From the NCBI GenBank assembly GCA_036873135.1, contig JAPTYO010000009.1:21411756-21475755 (forward strand): a DNA stretch of 64,000 bases, written 5' to 3'. Below, piece by piece: positions 1 through 11,615 of the stretch. The DNA is from Clarkia xantiana subsp. parviflora. Lineage: Eukaryota; Streptophyta; Magnoliopsida; Myrtales; Onagraceae. Every line of letters starts with the position of its first letter. The first letter of the stretch is position 1. The position numbers were made by a program, and so were the translations under genes. The notes beneath the pieces were generated by a model. It was not told where the DNA came from and ran no database searches. It was given only the letters and a program-made list of their open reading frames with translations.

Positions 1-845
1 GATTAGCTAATACAAGAAAAGTCACAGAAATACTCCAAGAGTGGTTAAAAGGGTTGTGTTTGAGTATCCAACAGTAATTCTCTAAAGGTACATCTTAATG
101 GTTGCATATGTAAGACTTATGTTTCAACAAGTGTCATGCGAAATGAATCGATCTCGTGATGGATTATTGGCTCAAGTGTGATGGACCATCGTCCCATAGT
201 CAGGGATAATGGAGAATTCATAAAGTTTAAACAGGTCACGGAAGGGACAAAATGAAAATGTTGGCGAAAACTATCAAGTTGAACCCTATCACAATGCATA
301 TGTGCGATAGCAATAAACTAATCTTGCAAAATATCTTTTACGTCCCACAAGCTCGTAGGAACGGTATTTTTTATTTCAATACTTAATTCTGAAGGTTTAT
401 GTTTGTCGCTTGAAAATATATTTGTGAGAATATTACTCTTTAAGATACTACTGATATTTCTATGATTAATTGTTATGAATTTGAATTCTAATTCAAATGG
501 TAACGATTTGTATTTATTATTGTCTTATAGTTCGTACTGTAATGTTATCATACGATATGCTAGATTGGTACCATCGACCAAGAAATAATGTGGACTTTGG
601 CTCAAAAATTCCTTATGGTCGGTCGATATACACATATAGAGAAATCAGTTTGAGAAAGTTTTCTAGCTGGTAAGTCTACTCGCAAGCCATTCAGTAAAGC
701 CCAAGAGGCGACCAACCTCCAAAACTAGTACATTCTGATGTTTGCGGACTTGTGAATGTGACCACTAGAAGTAGAGCACGTTTTTTTTTATATATTCATC
801 GATGATTATCTACTTGATTTCTCATAAATAAGAATCGATCAAATG
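1..845 (+). pseudogene. Ty1/copia protease-to-integrase remnant
   Basis: Decayed copia pol sequence on the plus strand. Near 325-362 the translation resembles the LQNIFYVPQARRN motif that follows the copia protease. Near 733-810 it reads LVHSDVCG, then, after a shift in a run of T, FIDDY. These are the start of the integrase core with its first catalytic Asp. Stops and shifts occur throughout, so no protein is made. It points the opposite way from the reverse transcriptase fragment that starts at 1350, so the two are not one colinear element. Seen: motifs and breaks. Inferred: a truncated copia element whose 5' part lies left of the window. Confidence 0.7.
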
Positions 846-1349
846 TTTTCGAAGTTATCTGAAACCAGGCCTGGCCCGAGGCCCAAACAATTAAAGCTTT
901 TGCCTGAGGCCTCGGGAAGACAATGTCTCATTAATACATCTTCATAATAATTGTAGTTCAATGAGAGGAGAAAATAAATCTATTAACTTTAGTGTGAGAA
1001 TGTGTCAATTTTCTTAATTCGATTAGTTAAATGTTATAAATACGGTTGTTAATTTCTTTAACTATATATCGGCAAAAAGAAAAACTGGCCTTAACTATTG
1101 CCATTTATTAATATGACCACACTTGTTTTCTATTTATCACTCATAACTTTAGTAAATTTTTCTACTTTCTAAGTCTACTGAAGCAATTAATTATGTAACA
1201 TAACTATTATTCAAATTCTTCAAATTTCTTTATTAATAAAAAATGATTTAATTTTAATTATTTATAAATTCCAATATTTACCCTTCATAGCTTTTTCTTG
1301 ATTTTTTTCAAGTTATATTAACACGTTGGTAAGAGGAATACTTCATATT
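846..1349. other. AT-rich spacer between two copia fragments
   Basis: About 500 bases of AT-rich sequence with no credible coding frame. It starts with a GC-rich stretch holding short inverted GGCC/GAGGCC motifs (about 868-915). That stretch could be the end of a degenerate DNA transposon, but I found no matching far end or target duplication. Confidence 0.4.
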
Positions 1350-3130
1350 TTATACTTTTATTGTGGCACAGAATTGCTTCTTTCTCGTCCGTGAAATGGC
1401 GGCATCAGCAAGGAGAAACACTCCTCCTGTGGTGGACTTACGATCATCCGGATCGCCACCATGGTCGGCGTCACTAAATCCGATAAATTCTAACTTCCTT
1501 CCCTCATAGCACAGTACGTAGTCGGCAGTACCTTTCAAATATCGTATGATCCGCTTTACAGCTTTTAAATGTTGATAGCCAGGGTTTGATTGGAATCTTG
1601 CTACTAGGCCCACAGCGTAACAGATGTATGGACGAGTGTGAAGCATGGCGTACATAAGACTTCCGACCATTCTTAAATACTCGGCATTCCTCATCTATTC
1701 ACGCTCTTGCTGGTTCTTCGGGTCGTCACGCTTTGACAACGTGCACCCGAATACTACCGGCGTCTCCACGGGTTTTGTATCTTGTAATTTAAACCCTCTT
1801 AACAGTTTGTTGATATAGGCTTCCTGAGATAAACACAATCTCCGGGCGGCACGATCTCTTGCAATTTTAATGCCCAAGATGTATGTAGCCTCTCCCATGT
1901 CCTTCATCTCAAACACAGATGCCAACCAGAACTTTGATTCGTGCATAAAACTCACATCGTTCGCAACAATGAGTATGTCATCCACGTATAAAGTTAAGAT
2001 GACGTACTTAGACCCGGAGGACTTTGTATACACGCATGGATCCTCGTGGAGATTCACGAATCAATTTCCAACGATTTCCTCGTGGAATCTGCGGTACCAT
2101 TTCCGAGACGATTGTTTAAGACCGTAAATAGATCTTTGGAGTTTACAAACTTTACGTTCGTTATCAGGAGTAATGAAACCCTCTGGTTGCTCCATATAGA
2201 TCTCTTCCTCCAGGTTTCCGTGGAGGAATGCAGTCTTAACATCCATTTGGTGCAGCTCTAGATAGAGGCATGCGACCAGGGCTAGGATTGCCCTGACTGT
2301 GGTGTAGCGCACAGCCGGTGAGTATGTTTCATCAAAGTCCACTCCGTGAAGTTGGGTGTATCCTTTCGCAACTAGTCGAGCTTTGTATCGCTCGACATTT
2401 CCATCAACAGTGAGTTTCAGTTTCAGAACCCACTTAGCCCATATGGCCATGCGGTTAACAGGTAAATCAACTAAAGACCATACCGAATTGGCTTTCATTG
2501 AGGCGATCTCTTCCTTTATTCCTTCGCTTGAGGTCCATTCAACGCTTGTTGAACCATTACCGGTTCATCAACAGAAGTTAGGGTGAATATCTCACCCCTC
2601 TCGATGGGATACTTCTTGGGAGAATTTCGATGCCTTTGACTACGTCTAGGCTCGTTAATCCCATCTTGAGTCTGAACGTTACTCCCACTCGGAATAATGC
2701 TTTCTATCGGAGCATCACTTCCACTGGGAACAAGGGAAGTGCTAGAACATTGACCTACAACTTTTCTCGGACGACCTCTCGGCCTCAGAGCCAAGTTGGT
2801 TAACCCATTCCCACTAGGAACAATGGGTAGTTGTGGTATTATTGGATTTTAGTCCAGCGGTTCGGCAACGTGATTATCAGGTTCAACTTGATTCGCACCT
2901 GCAGCAACAGTGATTTGTGTGGTAGGATTGGCTCCTCCCACTGGATTTACTATGAAAATGTCCTCATCTTCATTTACCATTGGATTTACTATGAAAATGT
3001 CCCCATATTCATTTACCATTTTATTCACTTGTGTTGCTGCCTCAAATCTCCTACTTGAAGTAAGTGGGACCTGACTATCATCGTTATCCTGCTCCAATTC
3101 GATCAAGACTTCGTCTATTTTGATTTCACC
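1350..3130 (-). pseudogene. Ty1/copia pol remnant: linker, reverse transcriptase, RNase H start (element A)
   Basis: Minus-strand copia pol in at least three broken frames. About 2516-3106 is the Ser/Pro-rich linker between integrase and reverse transcriptase. 2061-2498 holds RT fingers and palm with ARLVAKGYTQ, DETYSP, QMDVKTAFLHG (first catalytic Asp) and SIYGLKQSSRKWY. 1695-2057 begins after a frame break and holds the catalytic YVDD box and the LGIKIARD motif. 1350-1694 holds the GSLMYAMLHTRPYICYAVG motif and the start of RNase H (FSDADHGGDPDDRKSTTGG). RNase H ends early at about 1350, where the expected SSAEAEY region is missing. It was an enzyme copying retrotransposon RNA to DNA; it is now inactive. 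It is probably the pol of the element whose gag and LTR lie to the right. Confidence 0.88.
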
Positions 3131-4285
3131 AAGCGTTGAAAATTCGTCCTCGAGTCATGTAACGTCTCATGTTCGACCACGGTACCATAATCACAAGCTA
3201 ATTTAAACATGTATCCTTTAAGAGCAGTTAACATACTCTCGGTTCAAATACTTGTTTAATGCGCAATTTAATGTCGCATTATGATAACTCGTTATCATTC
3301 CTTTTAGCTTGTATGGCGTCGTGTAACCGATATAGTTGATGAAGTTCTTTATCAATATGAATGTGTTGCCAAACTTCTCTTTCAAGGCATTTAGTGGGAG
3401 AGTCGTTTTGGCGACGTCATCATTTTCATTGGTTAATTCATCTCAAAGAGTTATCCATCTTTGAACTGTGCATTGAACTTTCGCATTATGCGTCAGTTTA
3501 TACTTTACCAGTTTGTGGTAGCTTGTGAAGCATACCTCTCTTCATCGTGCAAGTATTGAATGAATTATACCCAAAAGGAGGTAAATGAAAATTTAACATT
3601 TATTAAAACGCTTCATCATTAAATTCGTACTTTGAAACGATGTGTTCCGTCTTTCGAAGTACACGCGCGTGTGGCGCCTATACCAAGTTTAACACATGGT
3701 ATAAATCGTTTCGTTTCCAAACTTCAATTTAACATAATCCAATCGGTGTCTAACATGTTCATCGTTACGGAGCTTATCATATAACGGAGTACTAACAAAT
3801 GAGAAAGATTAAATCGGTTCATTCTTAAAAATACGCAATCGATGGATATTGACGGTATTTCGATGTTTCGCGACATTAGATAAATGGAAGTGTTTGTAAT
3901 TGTTTGATCCGACCAGCTGATCATGGTGGATATTTCGGTTTTAAATTCGTTTCGGATCGTTCCCATTTTGTTGGGTCGATTAATTTTGACAAGTAGATCA
4001 CATTTCGAATCGAACGGGAACTACTATATTCAATAATTCTGAATCTTTATTAAACCAAATTCAATTTAAACGAACAAATAGGAAATCCAACAACAACAAT
4101 AATAAGATACCCGATCATAGATTGAAGCTTCAATGAAGGTAAAATAGACAAGCAGTCTTGACCACGCTCAGCTTTCCACCTGAAAAGAATTTACAAGTGA
4201 ATTTAATCAGATGTCATGCATCTAATAAAACGTACTTAAGTTCTATGTTTGTGGTAAACGAGGCGTACCTGTTAGGGCACACAAA
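3131..4285 (-). other. Non-coding or decayed gag-pol interval of element A
   Basis: No convincing protein motif is visible. About 3600-3730 is similar to 55520-55690 of element B, including the shared string GATGTGTTCC and a conserved CGTTTC-containing segment. This shows the interval belongs to the same retrotransposon family. Near 4263-4305 the minus strand reads like a short intron (a GTGTAAAG start and a CTAACAG end) just after the gag frame, but I cannot prove splicing. Confidence 0.5.
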
Positions 4286-4963
4286 TCAACGGTGCTTTAC
4301 ACCGGATTTTTGTTTAGACCTTTTATTGCTGGGGTTAGCCAAGCATTTCCGAAGACCATCGAAAGTGGTATCGGGTAACTCGGGTTCTTTGAAGGTATTT
4401 CCTGTTTCATGGTTGGCCTCGTATAGATCCACAATCTTCTTAATCGATGTGATCAGACGTGTGAGTCCATCATCGTTAGCAAACCATAAAAGAGGAAACA
4501 TCTTCATTACTTTCCGAGCCCTTGTCCATATGTCTACTTCGTCAGCGGGATCATGAGCGGCTATTATACCGTCATCACTGCATAGAATACTATAGTATTC
4601 TGCCATTAGGTCTTTAGCTTCGGCGGCCTTACCTCCACCGTAGCGAAGACGAATGGCACACGAAAGATGCAATGCGCTGCTTTCCGTAAACTCCTCTTGT
4701 GCTTCAACTGACTGTTTCGAGTAAATTAATTCTCGTGTTGTCTGATCGTTCCTCAACCATTTATTGCTGTTGCAGGGGTATAGAATCCCATATTTGTTCG
4801 TCTTGATCCTATTTGCTTTCGGATTGATATGGTCATCAAGATCTGCAGCATCAAGGATTTCCTCAACACTGTCTTTCCATGCATCATAATCCATACCATC
4901 CAGATTGCGAGGTTCGTAGAAGCGAACTGACCCTGCCATGAAAACTAACACATTGATAATCAT
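4286..4963 (-). pseudogene. gag-like frame of element A
   Basis: An open frame of 225 codons that begins MIINVLVFMAGS, in line with the start of the element B gag (MSIKVLAMVAIS), and continues with FYEPRNLDGMDYDAWK. This resembles the LxGxNYxxWK signature at the start of copia gag proteins. After that the two family members do not align by eye. No CCHC zinc knuckle is present, unlike gag B. Usual copia gag length is near 300 residues, so this one is short or chimeric. The N-terminal part is duplicated at 5414-5878. Functional assignment rests on position after the LTR and primer site and on the short N-terminal similarity. Confidence 0.55.
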
Positions 4964-6303
4964 GCATAATCAGAGGGACAATAACATTTTGAGAGAGAAT
5001 TGCATACATCGGATATGTATTGAGATGGAATACGTCGAATAATGATTCCTCAGCCATCCAAACTAACCGACCGCCAGTAAACCGAGGGAAGGGGGTTCGT
5101 GAAAGAGTTCACATTACCGTCGTCTTCAATTCAATAGATCAGTCTTTTTAAAAAACGGTTTTATTCGCAAATTTACCAGAATGGGAACTTTGAAATAAGC
5201 ATACCCGATATTGGCTTTCTCAAGGCCCTTTTGTATTTGAAAATGTTCCGATGAACTTACACATGCATATATAATTCTACTACACAAGTTAATCATCATA
5301 CCAAGCCAAATTCATCATTCAAACCACACATAATGCATACGCGTCATGCGTCTAATGTTCCGAGGAACTCATGCTAGCATTTATATAACTCTACTTTCTA
5401 AGTAAATTATACGTGTCCATATGTCTACTTCGTCAGCGGGATCATGAGCGGCTATTATACCGTCATCACTGCATAGAATACTATAGTATTCTGCCATTAG
5501 GTCTTTAGCTTCGGCGGCCTTACCTCCACCGTAGCGAAGACGAATGGCACACGAAAGATGCAATGCGCTGCTTTCCGTAAACTCCTCTTGTGCTTCAACT
5601 GACTGTTTCGAGTAAATTAATTCTCGTGTTGTCTGATCGTTCCTCAACCATTTATTGCTGTTGCAGGGGTATAGAATCCCATATTTGTTCGTCTTGATCC
5701 TATTTGCTTTCGGATTGATATGGTCATCAAGATCTGCAGCATCAAGGATTTCCTCAACACTGTCTTTCTATGCATCATAATCCATACCATCCAGATTGCA
5801 AGGTTCGTAGAAGCGAACTGACCCTGCCATGAAAACTAACACATTGATAATCATGCATAATCAGAGGGACAATAACATTTTGAGAGAGAATTGCATACAT
5901 CGGATATGTATTGAGATGGAATACGTCGAATAATGATTCCTCAGCCATCCAAACTAACCGACCGCCAGTAAACCGAGGGAAGGGGGTTCGTGAAAGAGTT
6001 CACATTACCGTCGTCTTCAATTCAATAGATCAGTCTTTTTAAAAAACGGTTTTATTCGCAAATTTACCAGAATGGGAACTTTGAAATAAGCATACCCGAT
6101 ATTGGCTTTCTCAAGGCCCTTTTGTATTTGAAAATGTTCCGATGAACTTACGCATGCATATATAATTCTACTACACAAGTTAATCATCATACCAAGCCAA
6201 ATTCATCATTCAAACCACACATCATGCATACGCGTCATGCGTCTAATGTTCCGAGGAACTCATGCTAGCATTTATATAACTCTACTTTCTAAGTAAATTA
6301 TAA
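4524..6303. repeat. 890-bp direct tandem duplication (4524-5413 and 5414-6303)
   Basis: Two head-to-tail copies with a constant offset of 890. By eye I count about four mismatches (for example near 4871/5761, 4899/5789, 5262/6152 and 5332/6222), so the copies are over 99% identical and the event is recent. The unit covers the N-terminal part of the gag-like frame and the adjoining leader. The second gag copy (5414-5647) runs out of frame at the junction. The junction bases are AAGTAAATTATA followed by CGT in copy one and ACATG after copy two. Confidence 0.95.
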
Positions 6304-6535
6304 CATGCTGCTACCTCAACATTCAAGCATACGTGTCATACATGAGACTTCCACATCATACATGCATATTTAGCGACTGGTTTTAGATTTTAAAACATTT
6401 TAAAATATTAGGGGCTGACTTGCAATTCATGCTTACAATTATTCATGCGTGTTTCTAGACATGAATCCTAGGCAATCACAACCATCACAACATGTCTGTC
6501 CTATTGCGCAAACCATATATTTAACTAGGGCTCCG

Positions 6536-6568
<33 letters not shown>

Positions 6569-7866
6569 CATCCAGCTAGCTTGACATAATCAAGACAACA
6601 GTTCTAATAAATATATGCGATAAAATTAAACAATTGCAATTCAGCCCTCTAATTAATTCAGTCCTGAAATCATACATTTCCGAGATCCATCCCCATAATC
6701 GAAACAAAGCATTAAGGTTTAAACCTACGAGCACTGTGTAAACTAATTAAAGTTAAAAAACATTTGGATTATAAAACTTGACCATCCTATTTTATTAATT
6801 GACTTGAATTCGATTTTGAAAATTCGGTTCGGTTCAGTCAATTTTGAATTAATCTGGTTCGGTCCGGTTCAGAAAAATTCGGTTCGGTTCGGACCGATTT
6901 TGCAAATTTGGTTCGGTCCGGTTTTGAATAAAATCTGGTTCGGCCCGAACCGGTTCAATAAAATAGGAATTTGGTTCGGTTCAACACCAAAACCGGTTCG
7001 GTTAGGTCCACTTAGTTACCCCGGTTCGACCCAACCCGGCTATGTCGAACCAATTAAGAAAACCTGGTTTGGTTTTATCCTATCCGGTTTAGCAAATTGG
7101 ACCGGCCCAATAAACACATAGTGTTGGGCCGAAATAATCTTGTGGGCTAAATAGAGTTTTAAAGTCCACTAAAAACTTAACTTAGCCAGCTCCAAGAATT
7201 ATTAACTATATAAAATAATTTCCAATATTGCATATATATATAAAAAAAAATCGGCACAATCTATATATATATATATATATATATATAAATTTCGGACCTA
7301 TTAATTATATATATATATTTATTTGTTGTCAATATCTCTAATAGGGAAACAAATATACTGACAATATTTTTTCTTAATCTTTTAGGTAACTAAATATATC
7401 AGTAATATATTTATCCCTATCTTTTAGCTAGATATATTGATAGTGATATATTCCATATATTTAATGTGAACCTATCCATATATTTCCAATTATTGATATA
7501 TTGTTACCTTTAATAAAAATTAAAATATGGAAAACAATAAACCTAATAGTTTCGGCCGAAATATCATTACTTGGACCCTAAAAATTAAAAAAAATTACCT
7601 TAAATTCTCCTAGGGTTCGGCCAAAACACTAAATTGGAAACAAGTGGTCAAATTTCAAGATAAAATTTTAATAAGATCTACAATCAAATGTTTGATTTTG
7701 ATAAAAGCCATATTTTTCTTGAAGATAATGAAAATCAAATTTTACTAAGAACATCATGAAAATTTCGGCCCTTACAATTATAAAAATCGGAAATTTTAAA
7801 TTCTCAATTAAAAATTTTGGCCAACCAAATCAAGCCAATTTATCAAATTCAAGAACGTCTAACACA
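6304..7866 (-). other. Leader region of element A with C-tract and CGGTTCGGT-rich block
   Basis: Untranslated leader between the primer-binding site and gag. It contains 31 consecutive C at 6536-6566, a block rich in CGGTTCGGT-type words at about 6815-7110, and a (TA)n run near 7263-7286. The same order, without the C-tract, is found in element B at 61,700-62,450. No protein-coding signal is seen; the apparent plus-strand frame at 6804-7121 is made of the repeated CGGTTC words. Confidence 0.7.
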
Positions 7867-7867
7867 G

Positions 7868-7879
7868 GCTCTGATACCA
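7868..7879 (-). other. Primer-binding site of element A
   Basis: Minus strand reads TGGTATCAGAGC, one base inside the LTR end. It matches the standard plant copia primer site complementary to the 3' end of initiator methionine tRNA. It fixes the element's orientation and the inner LTR edge. Confidence 0.93.
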
Positions 7880-7880
7880 C

Positions 7881-9081
7881 TGTTGGATTACGGGGTTGAT
7901 TACTACGGAAACATAAATAAGGTACATGTTTGTAATCAGAGTTACGCAGTGGAAAATGTGCACATACCTTAAACCTTATCCGTAGTCCTGAGGATCTTAC
8001 TGAGGGAGTTCACGATCCACCGGACGGAACCCATAGAGGTTCTTGTTAAAGAAACCCTACGTGGTATTAACTCCATAAAAAAATCTATGATCAATTCTTG
8101 GCAGGGACGGATCTCCGGAGTGTTTTGCTCTAAGCAAATTGGCAAACCTTAGGTAGCAGGTGAGGTTCGGCCGAATATGTATAGAAGGGGGAAGGGTTTT
8201 TCTCTCAAATCATCACTTAGGAAGAATTGTGAATTATTCTAAATAAAACTCTAACACCTCTTATTTATAGGAGGAGCAAAGTGGACAAAAGTCCACTTTG
8301 CCCCCACAAACATATTCGGCCAGCCACTTATGTCAGCGAGGCCCAATTTTGGGTCTCTCATGTCAATTGGGATTTGGGTCAAGCCCAATTTCCCTAATGT
8401 GACATTAACTCAATTTCTTAGCTTACCTATACATATTAATGGGCTACCAATTACGGCGCCCAGTCACCATATGCAAACAAGTTGTTGGCATTTGGTGTAT
8501 ATGGGTCGCCGTAATTGAGAGTCAATTAATATAAGCCCAACAAAATAAGCAGAATTGGGGTTAGGCACATAAGAGATTTTGGGTCAGGCCAAAATCCCTA
8601 TGAGTCACAATTGACCCAAAATGGGCCAGCCCAATATCTAGCATAGTTCGGCCGAAACATAGGGAAGCCCTAGGTGGGCTTTGCTCACCTCCTCTTATAA
8701 ATAGGAGGTGTTAGGGAATAAATTAGGGTTAATCAATTTCTTCATTTTAGTTGACTAGATAAGAAATCCATATCCCTATTACCTAAGGGTTTCAGCCGAA
8801 CCTCTGCTTGTACAAGGAGGTGCCGAAATTGTGTCAACAGATTTCCCCAGAGATCCATCCCGTCACCGTATTGAAGATGCTTTGTTGTGGAGACCATTGC
8901 CTGCAGATTTCTCTCCAACAAAGGGTTCCCGCAGGACACTGTCCGGTAGATCGCGAACTCCCTCGTGACGATCTTGGGCTACGGAAAGCAAAACTATATG
9001 TGCTTCTTATTCCGCTGCGTAATTAGTTTACCTAGCATGTGCACGTGTTTTATTCCGTAGGTATATCCCCTAAATCCAACA
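7881..9081 (-). repeat. 5' LTR of element A, an imperfect 1.2-kb palindrome
   Basis: The segment begins TGTTGGAT and ends ATCCAACA on either strand. The inner edge abuts the primer site; the outer edge abuts gypsy reverse transcriptase sequence. The left half (minus strand) and the right half (plus strand) are diverged copies of the same LTR part, head to head. Both contain a TATAAATA box followed by GAGGTGTTAG (8273-8250 minus; 8694-8712 plus), an AGCCGAACCTC or GGCCGAACCTC word, GAGATCC.TCCC, and GAACTCCCTC. The centre lies near 8460-8520, between ATTACGGCGCCCA and its inverse. Either two LTRs were fused in inverted order or the LTR was inverted-duplicated. Promoters would fire both ways from the middle. 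Confidence 0.8.
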
Positions 9082-11044
9082 AAAGTCGTATCCCAAAAGT
9101 TTGCTCATCCAAAAAGCCTTCTCGATGTCATTGGCGTGCATCTAAATCTAGTGGAATCCAGATCGGCAATCGAACTTGGAGAAATATTTAGCCCCCTTTA
9201 GTTCGTCAAGTTGTTCGTCAACCACCGGAATTGGAAACTTATCCTTCACCGTGCAGGAATTCAATTCTCGATAGTCCACGCAAAGCCTCCACGATCCATC
9301 TTGTTTGGGAACTAGGAGGATGGGTGATGAAAATGGTGAGTGACTTGGCTGAATCGTTCCCTACTGCAGTAATTGGTTGCATTGTCTTTCGATTTCTTCC
9401 TTTTAGCGATGTGGGTAACGAAAAGGACGAACAACCACAGGTTCCGTTTCGGGAAGTAGGTAGATTATGTGGTCGCGATCGCGTATTGACGGCAATCTCA
9501 TTGGCTCCTGGAAGATGTCATCAAAATCCTCCATCAATTGGTTCAACTTCCTTCGATCAATGTTCTCGACCTGTAATTGATAAAGTCGAGTCATCCCGGG
9601 AGCTGCATGCCCTTGTAATAGAACAGACTTCATGTGCCACGTAAAACATATTGTGCGGTCCACGAAACTCCACACTATCGACCTCAATGTACGTTGCCAT
9701 TGCACTCCCAAAACCATGTCAAACCCTTCTAAGGGAATAACAAAAAAAAATCAGCTTTAAAACCCAAACTATCAATAGAGAATTAGACATGTTGGCAAAC
9801 CCCGAAGCTGCTTATACGATCTCCATTATATAGCCACACTAGCCCCATGAGTATTGCTACAGTGGAGACCCAATTGTTGAGCTGTTGTGGCGCTGAGGAA
9901 GTTGTAGGTGCTTCCCGAGTCGACCAAGCCCAGCAAGATGTGCCCCTATATTCTAACTGTTAGTTGCAACGCTTTCGAGCTTCTTCGACCTATTATGGCG
10001 TGCACTAATATTTCTGGTTCAGCCTCAGTTGGTTCAACCACTTCCAATATCATGCCGTCATCGAGTTCAACCCAAAACAGCTTTTTGCACTGGTGAGTCG
10101 ATGAGTACAGTTCATCACAAATATAACAGAGTCCCTTAGCTCTTCGTTCAGCCATGTCAGCTCTACTCAAACGCTTAATAAAGGGTGGTGTAGAACCTGT
10201 TTGCTTGGTTGTAGTTGTAGGTAGAAGGAGCACCTGGCGAGGCCTAGGCGCCTAATCCCTCAGGCTCGGTTCTGCAAGACGAACATGCAACTTTTGTTCA
10301 TAAGCCCTAGCCAAACTCATGACTGAAGCTAAATCCACCGGTTTGTTGAGCTGAACATCTAGGCGCAACAAGTCACTCAACCCTGCCATAAAGAGAGTAA
10401 TGTGTTGATCAACCCGGACGTGGTGTCCAGCCCTCGCCAATTTTTCTTGGAACTGTCGTTGGTACAGCTCCATGGTTCCCGTCTGTTTTAAACAGACCAA
10501 ATCTCTCAAAGGATTATAGCTCTTCGGAGGACCAAACCGTAATGAACATGCCCTCCTAAACTCCTCCCGTGACAGCTCCAGATTCTCGAGTCCCACTTGA
10601 TAATGCCACAGTTGGACTTTCCCCAACATATGGAAAGCAGCTACTCCAACTCTCTCCAATTTTCTGGTGTCTTGATGGTTGAAAAACTACTCGCATCGAT
10701 GGAGCCACACCCAAGGGTCCTCCAATCCGTCAAATGTGCGAAACTCCAGCTTCAAATATTGCGGCACCATTGAGCCTGCATGATTTCTGGTGGCCGGCTG
10801 AAGTGCTCGCCCCGTGGTCTGCGAAGAATCTTTCCGGTTTTGAAGACAATGTTGAAGAACACGATGTTCCTCCGTCATGTTGTTGCTGGTGGTCTTGGTA
10901 TCTGCTGCTTTTGTGAATTGCTGAAGTGCCTTGGTGATTTGCTGCATTTCAGCTTTTACGAAACTCAATTCAGCAGTAAGGGCGTCACTTTTTGCATCAA
11001 TTCGCTCCCTTCAGCCATCAACAACACTAAGGTGAACTCATCGC
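9082..11044 (-). pseudogene. Ty3/gypsy gag-protease-RT remnant
   Basis: Minus-strand gypsy polyprotein in several frames. 10687-10968: end of the gag N-terminal part with LEFRTFDGLEDPWVWLHRCE, typical of plant gypsy gag. 10252-10659: gag core. 9946-10233: a region with MAERRAKGLCYICDELYSSTHQC, a CCHC zinc knuckle (C-x2-C-x5-H-x-C form), then the protease start. 9403-9717: protease-to-RT spacer ending RPFRYPHR. About 9085-9320: RT blocks similar to [19 protein letters not shown] and FSKFDCRSG, with stops. It is cut at 9082 by element A and at 11044 by a hAT element. Not functional. Confidence 0.85.
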
Positions 11045-11607
11045 TAGGAGTGAAACCAAATTCCGGTTGGTCGGAAAAACCGGTGAAATCCGAACCAGTC
11101 CGGACCAAAAAAACCGAATACGAAATATTCGATTTGGTTTTGTTTGGATTTTTTTTTTACTCTAGCTCGGTTTTTCGGTCTGGTTCGGATTTTGAGCTTT
11201 GAGGACTATGGGGACCGAACCGGCCGTTACGCTAACTAAATATATACAATATATATTATGTTAGTTGATATTAATCAATATAATTATTCAATTAGGATAA
11301 TATAAATTATGAAATAGGTACTTATGAAGATTATTTTTTCGAATTTTATTTAATTATTTTAATGGACGTTATTTTTCATTTCAGTTTGATAAATTCCATG
11401 AAAATAACGAGAATTTTAAATGGTAATTGTTAATTTTGGATTTTCGGTTTAAACCGAAGCGAAAAAATCGTACTACCAATGGACGGTTTATTTTTCTTCA
11501 TACGGTTTTTTGGTCGGATTTTTTTAAGGAAAAAACCAGACCGAAAACATGAGTAGCCCGACCAAACCAAGCAAAAAACCGGTCCGACTGGTCCGGTTTC
11601 ACCCCTA
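11045..11607. mobile_element. Non-autonomous hAT element, 563 bp
   Basis: Ends are TAGGAGTGAAACC and GGTTTCACCCCTA, a 13-bp inverted repeat with one mismatch. The flanking 8-bp duplication is CTCATCGC at 11037-11044 and CTCGTCAC at 11608-11615 (two mismatches, an old insertion). Both ends are rich in GGTTCGG/CCGAACC words. Inside is AT-rich with no transposase frame. The end sequence and 8-bp duplication fit the hAT superfamily. It sits in the 5' part of a gypsy element. Confidence 0.8.
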
Positions 11608-11615
11608 CTCGTCAC

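Larger units (their letters stand above)
1350..9081 (-). mobile_element. Ty1/copia retrotransposon A, 3'-truncated
   Basis: Read on the minus strand the order is LTR (9081-7881), primer-binding site (7879-7868), long leader, gag-like frame (4963-4286), linker and pol (3130-1350). The protease and integrase are not recognisable, and no 3' LTR lies in the window. The right edge falls exactly inside the reverse transcriptase of a gypsy fragment, which shows that A inserted into that older element. An 890-bp tandem duplication lies in the gag/leader part. Homology with element B at the other end of the window covers the leader, the gag start and a stretch downstream of gag, so A and B belong to one family. 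Confidence 0.8.

Noticed and set aside
6804..7121. Plus-strand frame in the element A leader, and 62020-62205 in B
   Set aside because: Translation consists of repeated words from CGGTTCGGT and lies in an untranslated leader.
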